A stretch of DNA of 64,000 bases, taken from Phellopilus nigrolimitatus (Eukaryota; Basidiomycota; Agaricomycetes; Hymenochaetales; Hymenochaetaceae). The stretch spans positions 434,001 through 498,000 of the forward strand of contig JAJOHG010000018.1 in the NCBI GenBank assembly GCA_021029095.1, written 5' to 3'. The translations under genes were made by a program, and so were the position numbers. Every line of letters begins with the position of its first letter. The first letter of the stretch is position 1. A model generated the notes under the pieces. That model was given only the letters and a program-made list of their open reading frames with translations. It searched no databases and was not told the origin of the DNA. Shown in pieces: positions 12,134-23,817 of the stretch.

Positions 12134-15100
12134 ATGGCACCAGCCATGGGACGGCGTGTATCATATGTCATTCCACCACCATCTTCAGCAATTCCTAAGC
12201 TTAGCCTACCACCGTTAGGCACAGCTAGAGATGGTCGGATAGGCCCAATATTATTGCCTGCAACAGACGATGCATCCGAACTACGTGGAAGCGATGCACC
12301 TCATGGCATGTCCCAGCATCCTCGACACAGACTTGGTGTCGCCGCCTTCGCACTCGATACAGCTACGCAACTCGCTGGACGTGATAGCCCGGAAGGTATC
12401 CTTTATACAGGCGGCAGAGATGGCTTGATCATGGCTTGGGATCTCGGGATGCCAATGAAACGTCGGTCTGTCAGTCCTGGGGCGTTTACAGACGCGGGGA
12501 GTCGACGAATGGGACGCTGGGAGAGGCTAACGCGGGATGAGGAGGACGACAATGCTATTTATGAAGAGGAAGACGACGACGAATGGCCTACAAGTGACGG
12601 TGACGTAATTGGCGATGTGAGGGAAATTGGAGGCAGGAGAGGCTCGCGTTCCTGGGTGAAGCAGGGAGACATTCCCTACGAACAGCGGTGGGAAACAGAT
12701 ATAGACAACGTCGTACCTGGCCAGGTAGGTATCAAGTACTCATTCAGGAACGATATGTTGAATATGTTGGAAGCCTACCCAGTGGAGACAAAGCACTCAA
12801 GCCCACACGGACTGGATCAATGATATTCTACTCTGCAATCTTAATCAAACAGGTATGCCGATGACCTCGTTCTCGCATTCTTGAATTGTTACTTCTTCGT
12901 AGGGAGAGGAGTCATCTGTTTTAAATTGAGCGTTTCTTCACCATTAGTCACCTTCTAACCTCGCGATCAGTTATCTCAGGCTCGTCTGACGGAACCGTCA
13001 AGGCATGGAACCCTCACAGCCCAACGGCATATTCGCCGATGACCATAGGAACTCACTCTGACTATGTGCGATGCCTCACACAGAGGTATGTTTAGATTTC
13101 AGGTTCTTCAGCTCCACTCTGCGTGTTTATTATCAATGTTTAATGTTTTCAGTCGTGAACGAAATTGGATCGCTTCCGGGTCGTTCGACCGCAGCATAAA
13201 GATCTGGGATATTTTGCAGCCCCGATCGGATCCAGTAGTGACTCTACTTCCCCCAGAGTCATCTGGACCAAAGTCCTCTGTATATGCACTTGCGACTGAC
13301 CCTTTTGGCCATGTCGTTGCGTCGGGAGGGCCAGAGCGTGTCGTCCGCACCTGGGATCCGCGTTCAGGCAAACGAATAGGAAAACTTGTTGGGCATACCG
13401 ACAATATCCGCGCTATTCTGATGTCCGAAGATTCGAGATACGTACGTCGAACATTTTATGACTTTTTCCGTCTAAAATAACGCCAGACCACAGCTCTTAA
13501 CTGGATCAGCAGATGCGTCGATAAAGCTCTGGTCTATCTTATCCCCACAACGCTGTATCTACACTTTCACTCACCACACTGAGTCAGTGTGGTCACTTTT
13601 CTCCGCACATCCGGCACTCGAGGTGTTTTATTCAGGCGACCGCTCCGGCCTCGTTAGTCGTGTCGACGTCGAAGAGTGCGACCGTCTCGCTCAAGGGGAA
13701 TGTACCGTTCTGTGCAGAGATAACGGCGAGCCAAATATGGCTGCCTCAGAGGGCGTGAGCAAAATCATCTCCATGGATGACCACCTTGTGTGGACTGCGT
13801 CGGGCAGCTCAAGCATTAGGAGGTGGAGGGTCCCGCAGAGCCGCATTGCAAGAGCTTCAGCGGGCGGACCAGATACTCCTCTGGTTGAGACAAGCAACCC
13901 TCTCTCGCTCCGCCATCGGAGCTCTTTCATCAACATCCCGCGGTCACCAGTCTCACCAGCAACTTCGGCGAGAAAGGGCACGAAAAGCCAGACTTCCGTT
14001 CCCTCTGTTCCAGCTTCGTTCAGCTCGAGCACGTCTTCACTACAGCACAATGCGGAGGCTGATAACCTGGATAGCACACTGAATGGCATACCTTATGAGA
14101 GTCTGGTGAAACTTTCAGCGCCGAACTCGCACCATCACACCTTCAGTATCCCGCGTAACCGTGAGTCAGATGTTGCGACGCTCTATTCAGCAGCTTCTGT
14201 GAAGTCTGCACCCCGCCAGGCACGCTCTCCATCTGATGGGACGTTTCCGGGCCATGCTTACTCGCAGTCTCAGGGCCAGGCCAGTGGCTACGCGGCCAAC
14301 ATAGGCCGTAGGGACACCCTCAGTCCACTTGTGCCTGACCCGATGTTCTACGCTGTAACCAGTGCGCGTGCCGCGTACGAGGACCGGGACGTCGCTGTCG
14401 ATGCGGTACCGCTCTGCGCTGCGCCCGACTTAGTGATCGAAGGGGCACATGGGCTCGTGCGCGTGGCGATCTTGAACGATCGAATACATGCAGTGACAGT
14501 TGACACCTCCGGCATGGTTGCAGTATGGGACATCGTCCGTGGACTGTGCGTGGGTGCATTCGCGCAGGGGGATGTGCGGAGCGCGAGCGCAGCATCCAGT
14601 GCATCTAGCGATGTTGCAACATGTAATGATGCGGAGAAGATTTCGCCGCGGCAGGCGCTCGAGATCGTCCGCGAGCGCATCGAGGGAGAGGCTGTCGTTC
14701 TCGCATGGGCGAGTGCCGACACACGAATTGGAGAGCTGACTATTCATATCCTGGATAGATGCTTCGAGTCGGAAATCTTCGCGGATGAAGCAGGCTACGG
14801 GCCGGACCGGACGCATCCAGACGATTTACGCTGTGCGTGATGCAATTATTCGGCTTTAAGGCGATTTTCTAATGCCATTTTGGATAGTAAATATCGGGAA
14901 GTGGGTCTTGCGTAATCTTTTTGTTGGGTTCATTCGGGAGGAACAGCGTATGGCTACAAAGCAATCGCACGAGAAGAGTCAGCCATCATCCTACAAGGGC
15001 AATTACCGTAACAGCGCGCATCCACGGGCAGTTTCAGAATCACTCACAGGCGACCGTATCCTAGGTCCCTTGACGTCGCCCTCGTCAATGCCTCCTGTGC

Positions 15101-16701
15101 CGGCCTTGCCACCAGACGCGAGTGCGCCTGGTGCGCATCCCTCTGCACTAAACCTCCAAGATTTCTTACCCATCGCACAATCTCCTGCGGAGACAGTTGG
15201 AAGCGAGGCTCTCCCCACGCCACGGCCTATGAGTTACGGTCGTTTAGGGCTTGCAACCACGCCATATATAGCTGACGGGTCGAATTCCTCTGGCACGAAC
15301 GCTAACATAGGCCCGGGAGCAAGTGCACCACCCATGCAGAAATCGCCGTCTACGAGTACGACACCGTCCACATCGACGGCAACGGTGCCGGCGAGTTCCG
15401 ACTATTTCTCTCTTCGCCGCCGGCCGTCTACATCGCAATCTGCATCTTCGACAACCCAAACTGCTGTGGCAGACGACGACTTCTCTGGATGGGGAGGTCC
15501 TGGGAGCGCGAAAAACCATGCGCTGAATGAGCTCGGTTCGCCGATACCAAGCACGCCGGGTGGGTTCATGGGTCGTCTGAAAAACTTGGGAAAAAACACG
15601 CGGAGAGCTGCGACTGAGGTCGAAACTCCGTCTGCCGCGGGGCAGCCATCTAGCGGGTCTAATGAAGACGAAGGCGAGGTAAGGATTTTCTACTGTATTT
15701 TCTCAAGCCATTCCAGTCCGGAGTCGGGGTTAATATGGTCTTGTAGGACTCGACATTGTCGCCCCAGACGTTCGTCCAACGCCTCAAATCCCAGATCTCG
15801 CCTCCACCAACCGCAGAAGCGCCGCCCCTTCCTATCCCTTCTGATGTTGCCGTCATTATATCAGAAGAGTTACCATCAGGATGGATGCCAGTTTACCGCG
15901 GGTTAGTAGGTAACGTTGGAGCCGACGTGCAAGCGCTCGAGGAAGCTTTACCGTCTTGGCTGCTCGAATTCCTACTCACAAACAAGGCGCCGGCCGTTCC
16001 AGTGACGAAGTTGAGCTTTATACTGTTGCCTGCTCAAATACCTCCGGGATTGAGGGCAGAGTATGGCGAAACGCTTCCGGAGCTATTGAACACGTACGTG
16101 CCTTCTTGTATTTGCGTCTAAAGCTAATGTCTGTTTATTGGCTCGTTTCTATTAGCTCTCAATCGAAGTTGTCCGCAAGTAGGTTTTTGCGAGTGAAAAA
16201 ACTTGCCTATCACGTAAGGCTTACTCCTTAATCTCCCGTGATATAACTTATTTGAATTTCCTGTAGATCCAAGATAAACTAGACAGGACTCCACAATCTC
16301 CGTCATCTGTCAAATCAGCCTCTCCACGGTCGTCCACCGATACTGCGAACACGGCCAGCACCGCCAATGCGCAAAGCCACAATCACGGGTCATTTTCTCC
16401 AGCTTCCGATGCGACCTCGCGTCCAACGCCTGCTTCATCCTCTTCTCCCGCATCGCGCTCTTCGACTCCGCGTCTCTCGCCCAACCTTCATCTCCTCGGC
16501 CACGGCACCGGAACACATCTCCCCCGCGCGGAGGATGCGTACGAGATTCTTTGTAATGACCAGGTGCTCCCATTGGAAATGACGCTCGCGGCCGTGCGCC
16601 AGTTTGTATGGCGCCAGTCGAGCGAGCTCGTTATGCATTATCGACGGAAACCCGGATCAAATGTTTTGACGGAGTTAGATGTGAATGCAAGAGCACTTTG
16701 A
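12134..16701 (+). CDS. WDR48/UAF1-like WD40 protein, deubiquitinase cofactor
   Basis: Nine exons fit without frame breaks: 12134-12724, 12783-12852, 12971-13085, 13153-13441, 13494-14832, 14888-15678, 15747-16093, 16156-16213 and 16267-16701. The N-terminal half gives WD40 blades ([72 protein letters not shown]). A long Ser-rich linker follows, then a conserved helix, [19 protein letters not shown], and a C-terminal domain ending [20 protein letters not shown], which is the WDR48 C-terminal ubiquitin-like module (DUF3337). In animals and fission yeast this family activates USP1/USP12-type or Ubp9-type deubiquitinases as a scaffold. The acidic insertion EEEDDDEWP in the first exon is a lineage-specific detail. 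The family assignment is firm; the partner enzyme is inferred. Confidence 0.93.
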
Positions 16702-17749
16702 AACTCAGCTGGTGCTTGAGTTTGATAATTCTCATCTGACGACAGGTGTCGATGGACATAGGCATGCTTTGTGAGGAAGTGGAAGTCTTCTTAGCTCCAT
16801 ACGTATACTACATTATCCTGTTATGTCTCATCGTGTTGTAGCTCTACCTGCTTGAAGTCATATGCAACATTCATTTTAATGTAGTTCAAGTAACAAGAAA
16901 ATCTCGCAGGATAGAAGTATTTATACAAAGATTAGTAGCTAGGAAACCGCCAAATTGGTGCATATACCTGGCAGTCCGATAGTATCAACCGGCTTCAAAC
17001 TCGACAGGGATCATACAAGCAACCATTAGATTACGATTCCTGCAAAGGATCGTCTCTTTCCACTTCCTCGTTTACGATTGCAGTGGCTGTGCATTTTGTC
17101 ACGGTCACTATTACAAAAGAGTGTACAAAAGTGTACAAAATATTTTCTTACTATCGACTCTCGACATCGCCACACGGCACCGCCACATGTCATACTCATC
17201 CTCACGAGCCTCCCGCTTTGTATTTTCACTCGTTTTCTTTTACTGTTACTCATGTGGTGTTTTTTTCTGCTCTGCTGGGATGGCCTGTGTCCAGGCTACG
17301 TTTGCATATAATTTTTTTGTGCTTATGTTGTAGCTAGACTTCATGAAAAATCGTTCCGTTGCTCGCTCCCTGCGTGACGCTTATTCCACCCGTGCAAATG
17401 CAGAATTGCATCCTTTTTTCTATTCTACTCGGGTGCTGGTCTGTATTGTCTCTATTGCGCGCATCATTTATATCTTATTTATATCAATTTTTTCAATGTG
17501 GTCTGATAGTGATTACCTGTGTTTATTCAATACTACACTACTACAAAATAAATGCTGGAGTGTCCATGAAACGGACGCATCTCGCAACTCTACTAGACAG
17601 CTTGCGCGGACTAGCTAAGGAGGACAGTGGTGGTGTGCACAAGGTATGTACTCATGTCCTCTCTTGTGCCCCGCCCGTGGTACCACATGAGCAGCAGCAG
17701 GCTCTTGCTCGCGCGTGCGGGTAGCACGTTCTGCCTGTACACGCACTGG
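16702..17749. other. Intergenic, no supported gene
   Basis: Both strands carry only short frames without recognisable motifs. The part nearest 16702 is the 3' UTR of the WD40 gene; 17100-17560 is T-rich. At about 17750 the unique sequence meets the left border of the duplicated glycosyltransferase/kinase block. Confidence 0.5.
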
Positions 17750-19405
17750 CTACTTCTCGTGCGAGCCAGGCCTGTCCTCCTCGTCCTTGTCCGGACCGAA
17801 CAGGTCGAGCACGAGCTGCGCATGGCTCACCCCCGCGTACGTCGTCACGCACCGCGGATTCACGAGGATCCGCGCCGCGCGGAACACGCTGTTCGGGATG
17901 GAGAACGCGTCTGCCAGCTCATCGTCCTCGCCTGCAGCGGCGTCGTCCGTCTCGCCCTCCCCCGTGTCCGGCATCGCGTCGAAGTCGGAGCCCACATTCG
18001 CGTACGAGTCGCCCGGTGGCCGCTGGCGCTGCGCGTGTCCCTCATCTACGTGCCTTCCACGCTCGCCCTCCTCTACATGCTTCGCTTGCTCGCCCTCCTC
18101 TGCGCGATTTACTTGCTTGTCCTCCTCTGCACGATTTGCTTGCTCGTCCTCCTCTGCGCAATTTGCTTCTTCGCCCTCCTCCGCCTCCTCTGCAGCCTCC
18201 TCCGCGCGCTTCACGTGCCTCCAGCGTGTGTCCTCACCGGCTGCCACTGCGGCTTCCATGGGCTTCGCCGCGCCCCAGCCGAGGTTGAATCTTAGCCCGA
18301 GCCCGCCTCCGCCAGCAGCAGCCTTGCTCGCCGCGCCCGCGCGCTCCTCGACGGCACACACGCCCCCGCGCGCGGCGCTCAGCCAGAGGTCGCGGCAGAA
18401 GTGCGCCTGCGAGCTGCCGAAACACGGCCCGGCGTCCGTCGTGCTGAGGTTCGTGACCTGCGCGCCCGCGCGGTAGCGCAGGCCGGTGTAGAATGTCTGC
18501 GCGTGGTCGACGACGTGCGTGCCGGACTCGCAGCAGAAGACCTGGAACGGGAGGTGCTGCGCGTAGTGCGCAGCACCTGCGGGGTCGTGCGGCGGGCCTG
18601 CGGAGGCGGCGGAGGACAACTTGAACTGCCGGAACTGGTTGCCATTGATGTCGCGCGTGCGCCAGCGGTCGGAGAAGATGAAGAAGCCGTTGTGCTCGGC
18701 CCAGTCCATGCCGCACACCATCGCGACGTTGTTCGCCTGGCTGACCATGATCGCCTCGAAGATTTCGTTCCGGCATGTAAAGCCCTTGAGCCAGATGACG
18801 CGGTGGAACTTGACTTTGCGCCTCTGGTAGAACTCGTAGAGCGGCTCGAGGACGAGGTTGCGTGTGTGCGCCTCCTTGAGGGAATAGTACGCTGCAGCCG
18901 GGTCTTCCGTCACGGGCGGGACCTTGTGTATGCTGAAGGGCACGCCGAGCAGAGTCAGCACGGCCTCGCACAGGTCGAGGAGCGTCTCGGTGGAGTCCAA
19001 CAAGTCGTAGTCCAGCATGGACACGAAGATGTTCTGCGTCCCGATTCGGCGGGCCATCTGGATCGAGTGTACGAGTTGTCGCTCTGACCGAAGGGACGCG
19101 AAAGGGTCGGGCAAAGTGTGCCTACCCAGCCGTTCAAGGTGAGCAGTTGTTCGATGCCGGTCAGCACACTCTGCTGGTCCAAATGAGATGTCGCTTTGTC
19201 CGTGATGCTGCCATGCCACGTACATTAGACAAGAGCACTGAAAATGGATGTAAGACTTACTATGGTTTCTGAAGCCGCTCCCAGAAGTTATCGACGCCAT
19301 CACGTATGGCATAGCGGAGGAAAAGAAAAGCAGGTGTGCGAGGACAGCGAGAGCGATGATCCAGAAGACACGCATCAGACTTTGCCGACGAAGCAAGCCA
19401 GCCAT
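17750..19405 (-). pseudogene. Broken GT69 (CAP59/CMT1-like) mannosyltransferase, duplicated copy 1
   Basis: Aligns to the gene at 53822-55923. It starts at ATG 19405 with the same type II membrane anchor (VFWIIALAVLAHLLFF). Relative to the other copy it has a 133-bp deletion right after the anchor, whose ends share TGGC, and a net 85-bp loss after QSDN at about 19060-19075. Both shift the frame. An open frame survives only because the two shifts and the unspliced intron happen to cancel, so a long conceptual protein contains out-of-family sequence between the anchor and QMARRIGTQNIFVSMLDYD. The catalytic-domain part from there to the acidic repeat tail is well preserved, but the C-terminus stops early (PGSHEK then stop at 17750) where the duplication ends. 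I infer a non-functional relic. Confidence 0.8.
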
Positions 19406-19711
19406 TTTGACGCGCGGCCAGCTCCAGTTCCTCATATGGAGTTGTCGGTGACAGAGACGGCGAGGACGGCGACAGCGAGCACAAGGAGTTTGACGGCGAG
19501 CAAGTACGGAAGGACCCTAAACACGCAAATCACCTTCTTTTTCCACGCGACTTTTTCCACGAGACTTTGACAGCCACCTTCAAGTCATGTAACACAAAAA
19601 ATATTATATAGACTCGCGTATACTTTAGCCTAATAGGACCTTATGGACGTATGAAATGTAACAAATATCAAATAGTAATGGGTGTATAATACATATCTGG
19701 ATGCATTATCG

Positions 19712-20342
19712 CTACAATTTTCTGGCACGTTTCGGCTTAGGCTCCTTCGATCCACCAGGGCCTTTGATACTTCTTTCTCTCTTCGACCCTGCATAAAACG
19801 CGACGGCATTATTGGGAAAATCATTTATTGCACTGTCGCCATCAGCCTGAGCGTCATCCTCAGCTAATGTCGTAGCGTCAGTGTCAGTGTTGTTCTTATT
19901 ACCCTGGTCAGTCACTGGCAGGCCCGGTTGCTTCACTTTTGAGCCAGCGACATGCTTCGCCGCTTTTGATTTAGATTGCGACAAGAGACGAGTCGAAGAA
20001 TCGGGGCTGCTCTCAGTATTGGAGCAGTGCTCCTGACATTTGAGGTCGTGAAGCGTTCCGTCAATGACTTCGCAAAGTCCATCACAGAGCTCATCCCTGT
20101 CGCGTCCAATGTCCGGCTGCTTCGATTCCAACGGTTCATCCTTGACAAATAAGACGCTGTGCAATGCTTTGATGCATGAGCGTATCGGATCGAAATAAGA
20201 GGAAAACTGGGACAAGACAGTCGCTCCGAAAACGATACTGTCCTCCATAGTCGCCCGTTTATACGCGAGGCTGTGTCCAACGCCGCGTTGATGCCAATTG
20301 GAACCGATGCCTGTCTCACAAAATCCGGCGCGCCTTGCATTA
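19712..20342 (-). pseudogene. 3' fragment of FunK1 protein kinase, duplicated copy
   Basis: Matches the C-terminal third of the kinase gene at 56221-58452, starting at NARRAGFCETGIGSNW and ending KPKRARKL. Upstream of about 20342 the homology stops abruptly, so the whole ATP-binding lobe, catalytic loop and activation segment are missing. The fragment differs from the other copy by many substitutions and small in-frame gaps (for example extra HVAGSKV). It lies directly upstream of the GT69 relic in the same order and orientation as the second block, showing that both were copied together. Confidence 0.85.
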
Positions 20343-20574
20343 CGCACACGCAAATTTCTTCTTCTTCACAACCATAGAACCTATGACGTATGACTCGCCT
20401 TCTGAACTTGGTTCGTGCCGAGTCGTACATCATAGGCCGGGAACAGCCTCAACACCGATGCTCATTTGTTTTGTCGAACTCCGTCATATTTTCTGACTTC
20501 CTGAGTATCTGCGTCTTGCTCTCTGTAACGTCTTTGCTTACTCTGGCAACTCTATACATCCCTGCTCCCCGTCA

Positions 20575-22321
20575 ACGTCGTCTACAACCTCAAGAACGTC
20601 GCGCCCGCTGCACGTGACATGCTCTCCATGGCGACGCCGTCGTACCCGAAGAGCAAGACAGCACCCCGGTCATACACCGGCTGGACGAGCTCCATGTGCT
20701 CAAGGAACAGAGGCATCTCCAGCGCAGCGTCGAGATCCTGCTGCTGTCTCCAGACGGCTGGGAAGTCCGCCGTCGCTCGGGATCGACACAACATACTTCC
20801 GGTCGCGCTCCGCCTCCCGCTCGCATACCCATTCCCCACACATACCCCTCGGCTTTCACAGATACCTTCTTTCTCGCTCGTCGGTGCACTCGAGTTCCGT
20901 CAGGTGGTTGCCTCACTGCAGCACCAGTCCGCACGCGCCTCCCTCAGTGCGTTCGAGAGTCCCGTCACAACCTATGTTGGGGGACCATTACCACTCTCAC
21001 CACGGGTCCCTTTCGCGTCCGATCTCGCGCCGCCCATCATCCGCGCACTCACAACATTCAGCCGTTAGCCAGGATGCTTGGGACAATGCGCTCCCATTGC
21101 ATGCGCGTTCTCCGCGTTCTCAAATGCTCGCTCTTCCTGAAGACGGCGCGAGCGCATTTTCGAATCTCTCTCCGCCCTTAGGAATCCCACGCATCGAGAC
21201 GACGCCCGCATCTCCTAGCTCGGAGACTTCCACTGATGCCAATGGGCTCGGTCTACTTGACTTTGGCAGTGCTAACCCTAGTTCACGTATTACTCTCATA
21301 CCCACGTACCCGCCCCCAGCGCATGGCGCACGCTATCCAGCACACGTTGCATGTGCTCTTCCCGACTTTGCACGGCTTCCGCGAGAAGCGCGTCGCGGGC
21401 AAGCTCGCGTCTGTGCTCGCCGCACCAACGGTGCTGGCACTGACGGTGACGCTCCCTGTGCACGTGACTCCGCGCGGGTCAACGGGCGCGGGGGACAAAG
21501 AGGGCGACTAGGTGGGGAGTACAGTTCCAGAGGCTCGCCTCGTCGATTTCGAGGAGGAAGGTATCGAGCGCGTGCTGATGACCGAGGAGGACGTGCAGGA
21601 GGAGATGCACGAGCTCAAGCTCAACAAGTGGCTCATGGCCGTGCAGATGGTCTTCGGCCTCCTCTTTTGTGTCACTGTGCTCTTCCGCGGTATGCAACGG
21701 CATCGCGAGGCGTGGTTGCTTGCGGCAACAGCAATTGCAGGCAGCACCGCGGCGGCCTTCGTGCTCGTCTTTGCAGGTCGCGGGACCAACTCCGTCGCGC
21801 AGATGGTACGCTGCTCCATGGGCTTCTTCGTCGCCGTCGTGTGGATCATGGCCATTGCGGACGAAGTCGTCAATGTCCTCAAGGTGTCTCTCTTTCATGT
21901 TATCCTGCTGTATTTGTTTTGACTTGTACCACAGACATTCGGCTTCATCTTCGGGCTGAGCAACACGATCATCGGGCTCACCGTCTTCGCTGTGGGAAAT
22001 TCGCTCGCGGACTTCGTCGCGAACATCTCCGTCACAGTGTTCGCGCCCGTCATGGGCTTCTCCACGTGCTTCGGCGGGCCGATTCTCAACATTCTGCTTG
22101 GCGTCGGCGTGTCCGGCACCGCGGTCATCCGCAGCGCGAGTGGCGTGCCGTTCGAGGTCGACTTCAGCGCAACGCCACTCGTGAGCACCGTCGGCCTGCT
22201 TGCGACGCTCGTGTGCGTCCCGCTAAACGACCACCACTTCATGTGCTGCTGAAGTGTGTTTCTTGTCATTTCGTATACCATTATCATGGTCATCAACATC
22301 GCCGTCGAGGTCAAACGGTAG
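20575..22321 (+). pseudogene. Decayed, 5'-truncated sodium/calcium (cation) exchanger family gene
   Basis: The second membrane half of a cation/calcium exchanger is recognisable: MVFGLLFCVTVLF, an acidic region (DFEEEGIERVLMTEEDVQEE, about 21545-21605), and TFGFIFGLSNTIIGLTVFAVGNSLADFVANIS (about 21935-22020) with the GNSxxD core of the alpha-2 repeat, then GFSTCFGGPILNILLG. The cytosolic Ser/Pro-rich loop precedes it. The first membrane half is absent; the sequence begins near the truncated kinase fragment. The frame is broken at least three times: near 20930-20990 (G run in the loop) and at 21310-21325 (run of C). There are also in-frame stops, TAG at 21509-21511 and TGA at 22250-22252, before an otherwise normal ending (VINIAVEVK, stop 22319-22321). 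A 49-nt-scale intron separates 21882 and about 21935. Confidence 0.75.
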
Positions 22322-23817
22322 CGCTTTAGTAGCTGACTTTCCCTTTCCTCTTGCCTTTCCCTGGCTTTTTGATTAATCTTATTTGTTCCTACGGCTTTCA
22401 TATATTGTGTCGCCTCCCCTTCGGACGGCCAGATTTATTCACTATACAAGATGTATACAATCACGGACATTTTCGCATGTGTGGCTAAGAAAATTGCAAT
22501 AGATCACTAAGTTTGTTTCGTGATTTATTCGGTATAATGAGATAGATAGACAAACATCGTCCAGTTGAACAACTACGCATATCCAAAGAACATGCGTAAG
22601 TCAAATGGACCGCTCTCCAAGCACGCTGTGCAATATGGATTTACATAGATACCAGTCTTCGCTTTCGAGTCAGTCGTAGCCTTTTTATTCGCTTGTGATC
22701 TATCTCTTCAGAGGCCATGACAAAAAATAGCGGGCACCACAGCGTTCCTTACAGATCATGCGGCGATTTTGTACCCGGAAATCTCGTGGCTATTGACGGT
22801 GGGGCCGTAGACTTGATGTGTTCGGTAACCAGCATGCTCGGCAAAGTTGCGGAGCGCGGAGACGACGCGATTAGAGTTCTGCATCTTTTACTATCGTCGG
22901 AGGGTATCAGACAAAACCAGGATGGTTCCCCAAACTGAGTATGATGCAAGTAAGTGACCATGCAATTTCTTACAGGATACTTCAATCGAGATTGCGCTAG
23001 GAGCCATGGGAAGTCGACAGCAGCTTCCTGGGGCGTCTGGCCGACCATCTTCAGGCTCTCGGACTAGAGCTGCGCGGGCACCGTTGGGGCGTGTAGAATG
23101 TGGCCAGGAGGTGCCCCACAACCGAGCCGAAGATCTCGCTCGCGTCGCCATGTGGTGATGTGCACCCATACCACATCCATGGAGAAAGCTGTTTTGAACG
23201 TTGGTTTACCGCTCGCTCGTGATGGAATTGACCACTGGATTTGTCTCACAGGCTGCTTTACATATGGCTTCATGGCATACGGAATGGCTGTTTCTGTTCT
23301 ATAACCACTGGATCCTTTTCTGTTTCTATTCTGATGATGAATGATGGTACATACATGATGTTTATTCACCTATGCTCTCGATAAAGGACGAAACTCGGCA
23401 TTTCTTGGTCCCTTTTGTATTGTACAGCCAATGCTAATAATATGTGTGAAAACTAAAGCAAATGGCAAGAAGAAAAAGAAAAAAAAAGGAATCGTAGCTT
23501 GCCATGCGGAGCAATGGCCCACTACCAAAGTTTCATAATTTTCTCATATCTTGAGCAGCGTCTTCCAGTAGCAGTCCAAAGTGTGATGAATATTGGCGAG
23601 CAATACACACACATTAGAGAATTATTTGCTTTGGTATGTAATATACGTACGCCTCCTTAAAAATCTCGAATGGTCTTTGCTGATTGCAAAGGCACGTCGG
23701 CAAATAGAATCTAATGCCGCTAGTGTAGAATTTGGTCCTTCCATATAAAGAAGTCGCTTGCCGTGGTGGCTGAGTGTGCACTAACTCGTTGTTCAACTTC
23801 AACTACGAGCTTCAAAA
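22322..23817. other. Intergenic, no supported gene
   Basis: Short frames at 22717-22938 (plus) and on the minus strand opposite show no recognisable domain. A possible acceptor near 22975 could join a second exon (to about 23093), but codon pattern and motifs do not support it. 23400-23780 is AT-rich and includes an A-rich tract near 23470-23490. The 5' region of the next NTPase gene is here. Confidence 0.45.

Noticed and set aside
17715..18476. Long plus-strand Ser/Ala-rich frame opposite the GT69 relic
   Set aside because: It is the GC-rich antisense shadow of the glycosyltransferase repeat tail; the same shadow appears opposite the second copy at 53898-54767.
20614..22329. A 571-codon open frame on the plus strand
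   Set aside because: Only parts of it match the exchanger family. Other parts are out of frame (Arg/Ala-rich), with the true family sequence in neighbouring frames, so it is a by-product of frameshifts in a relic.
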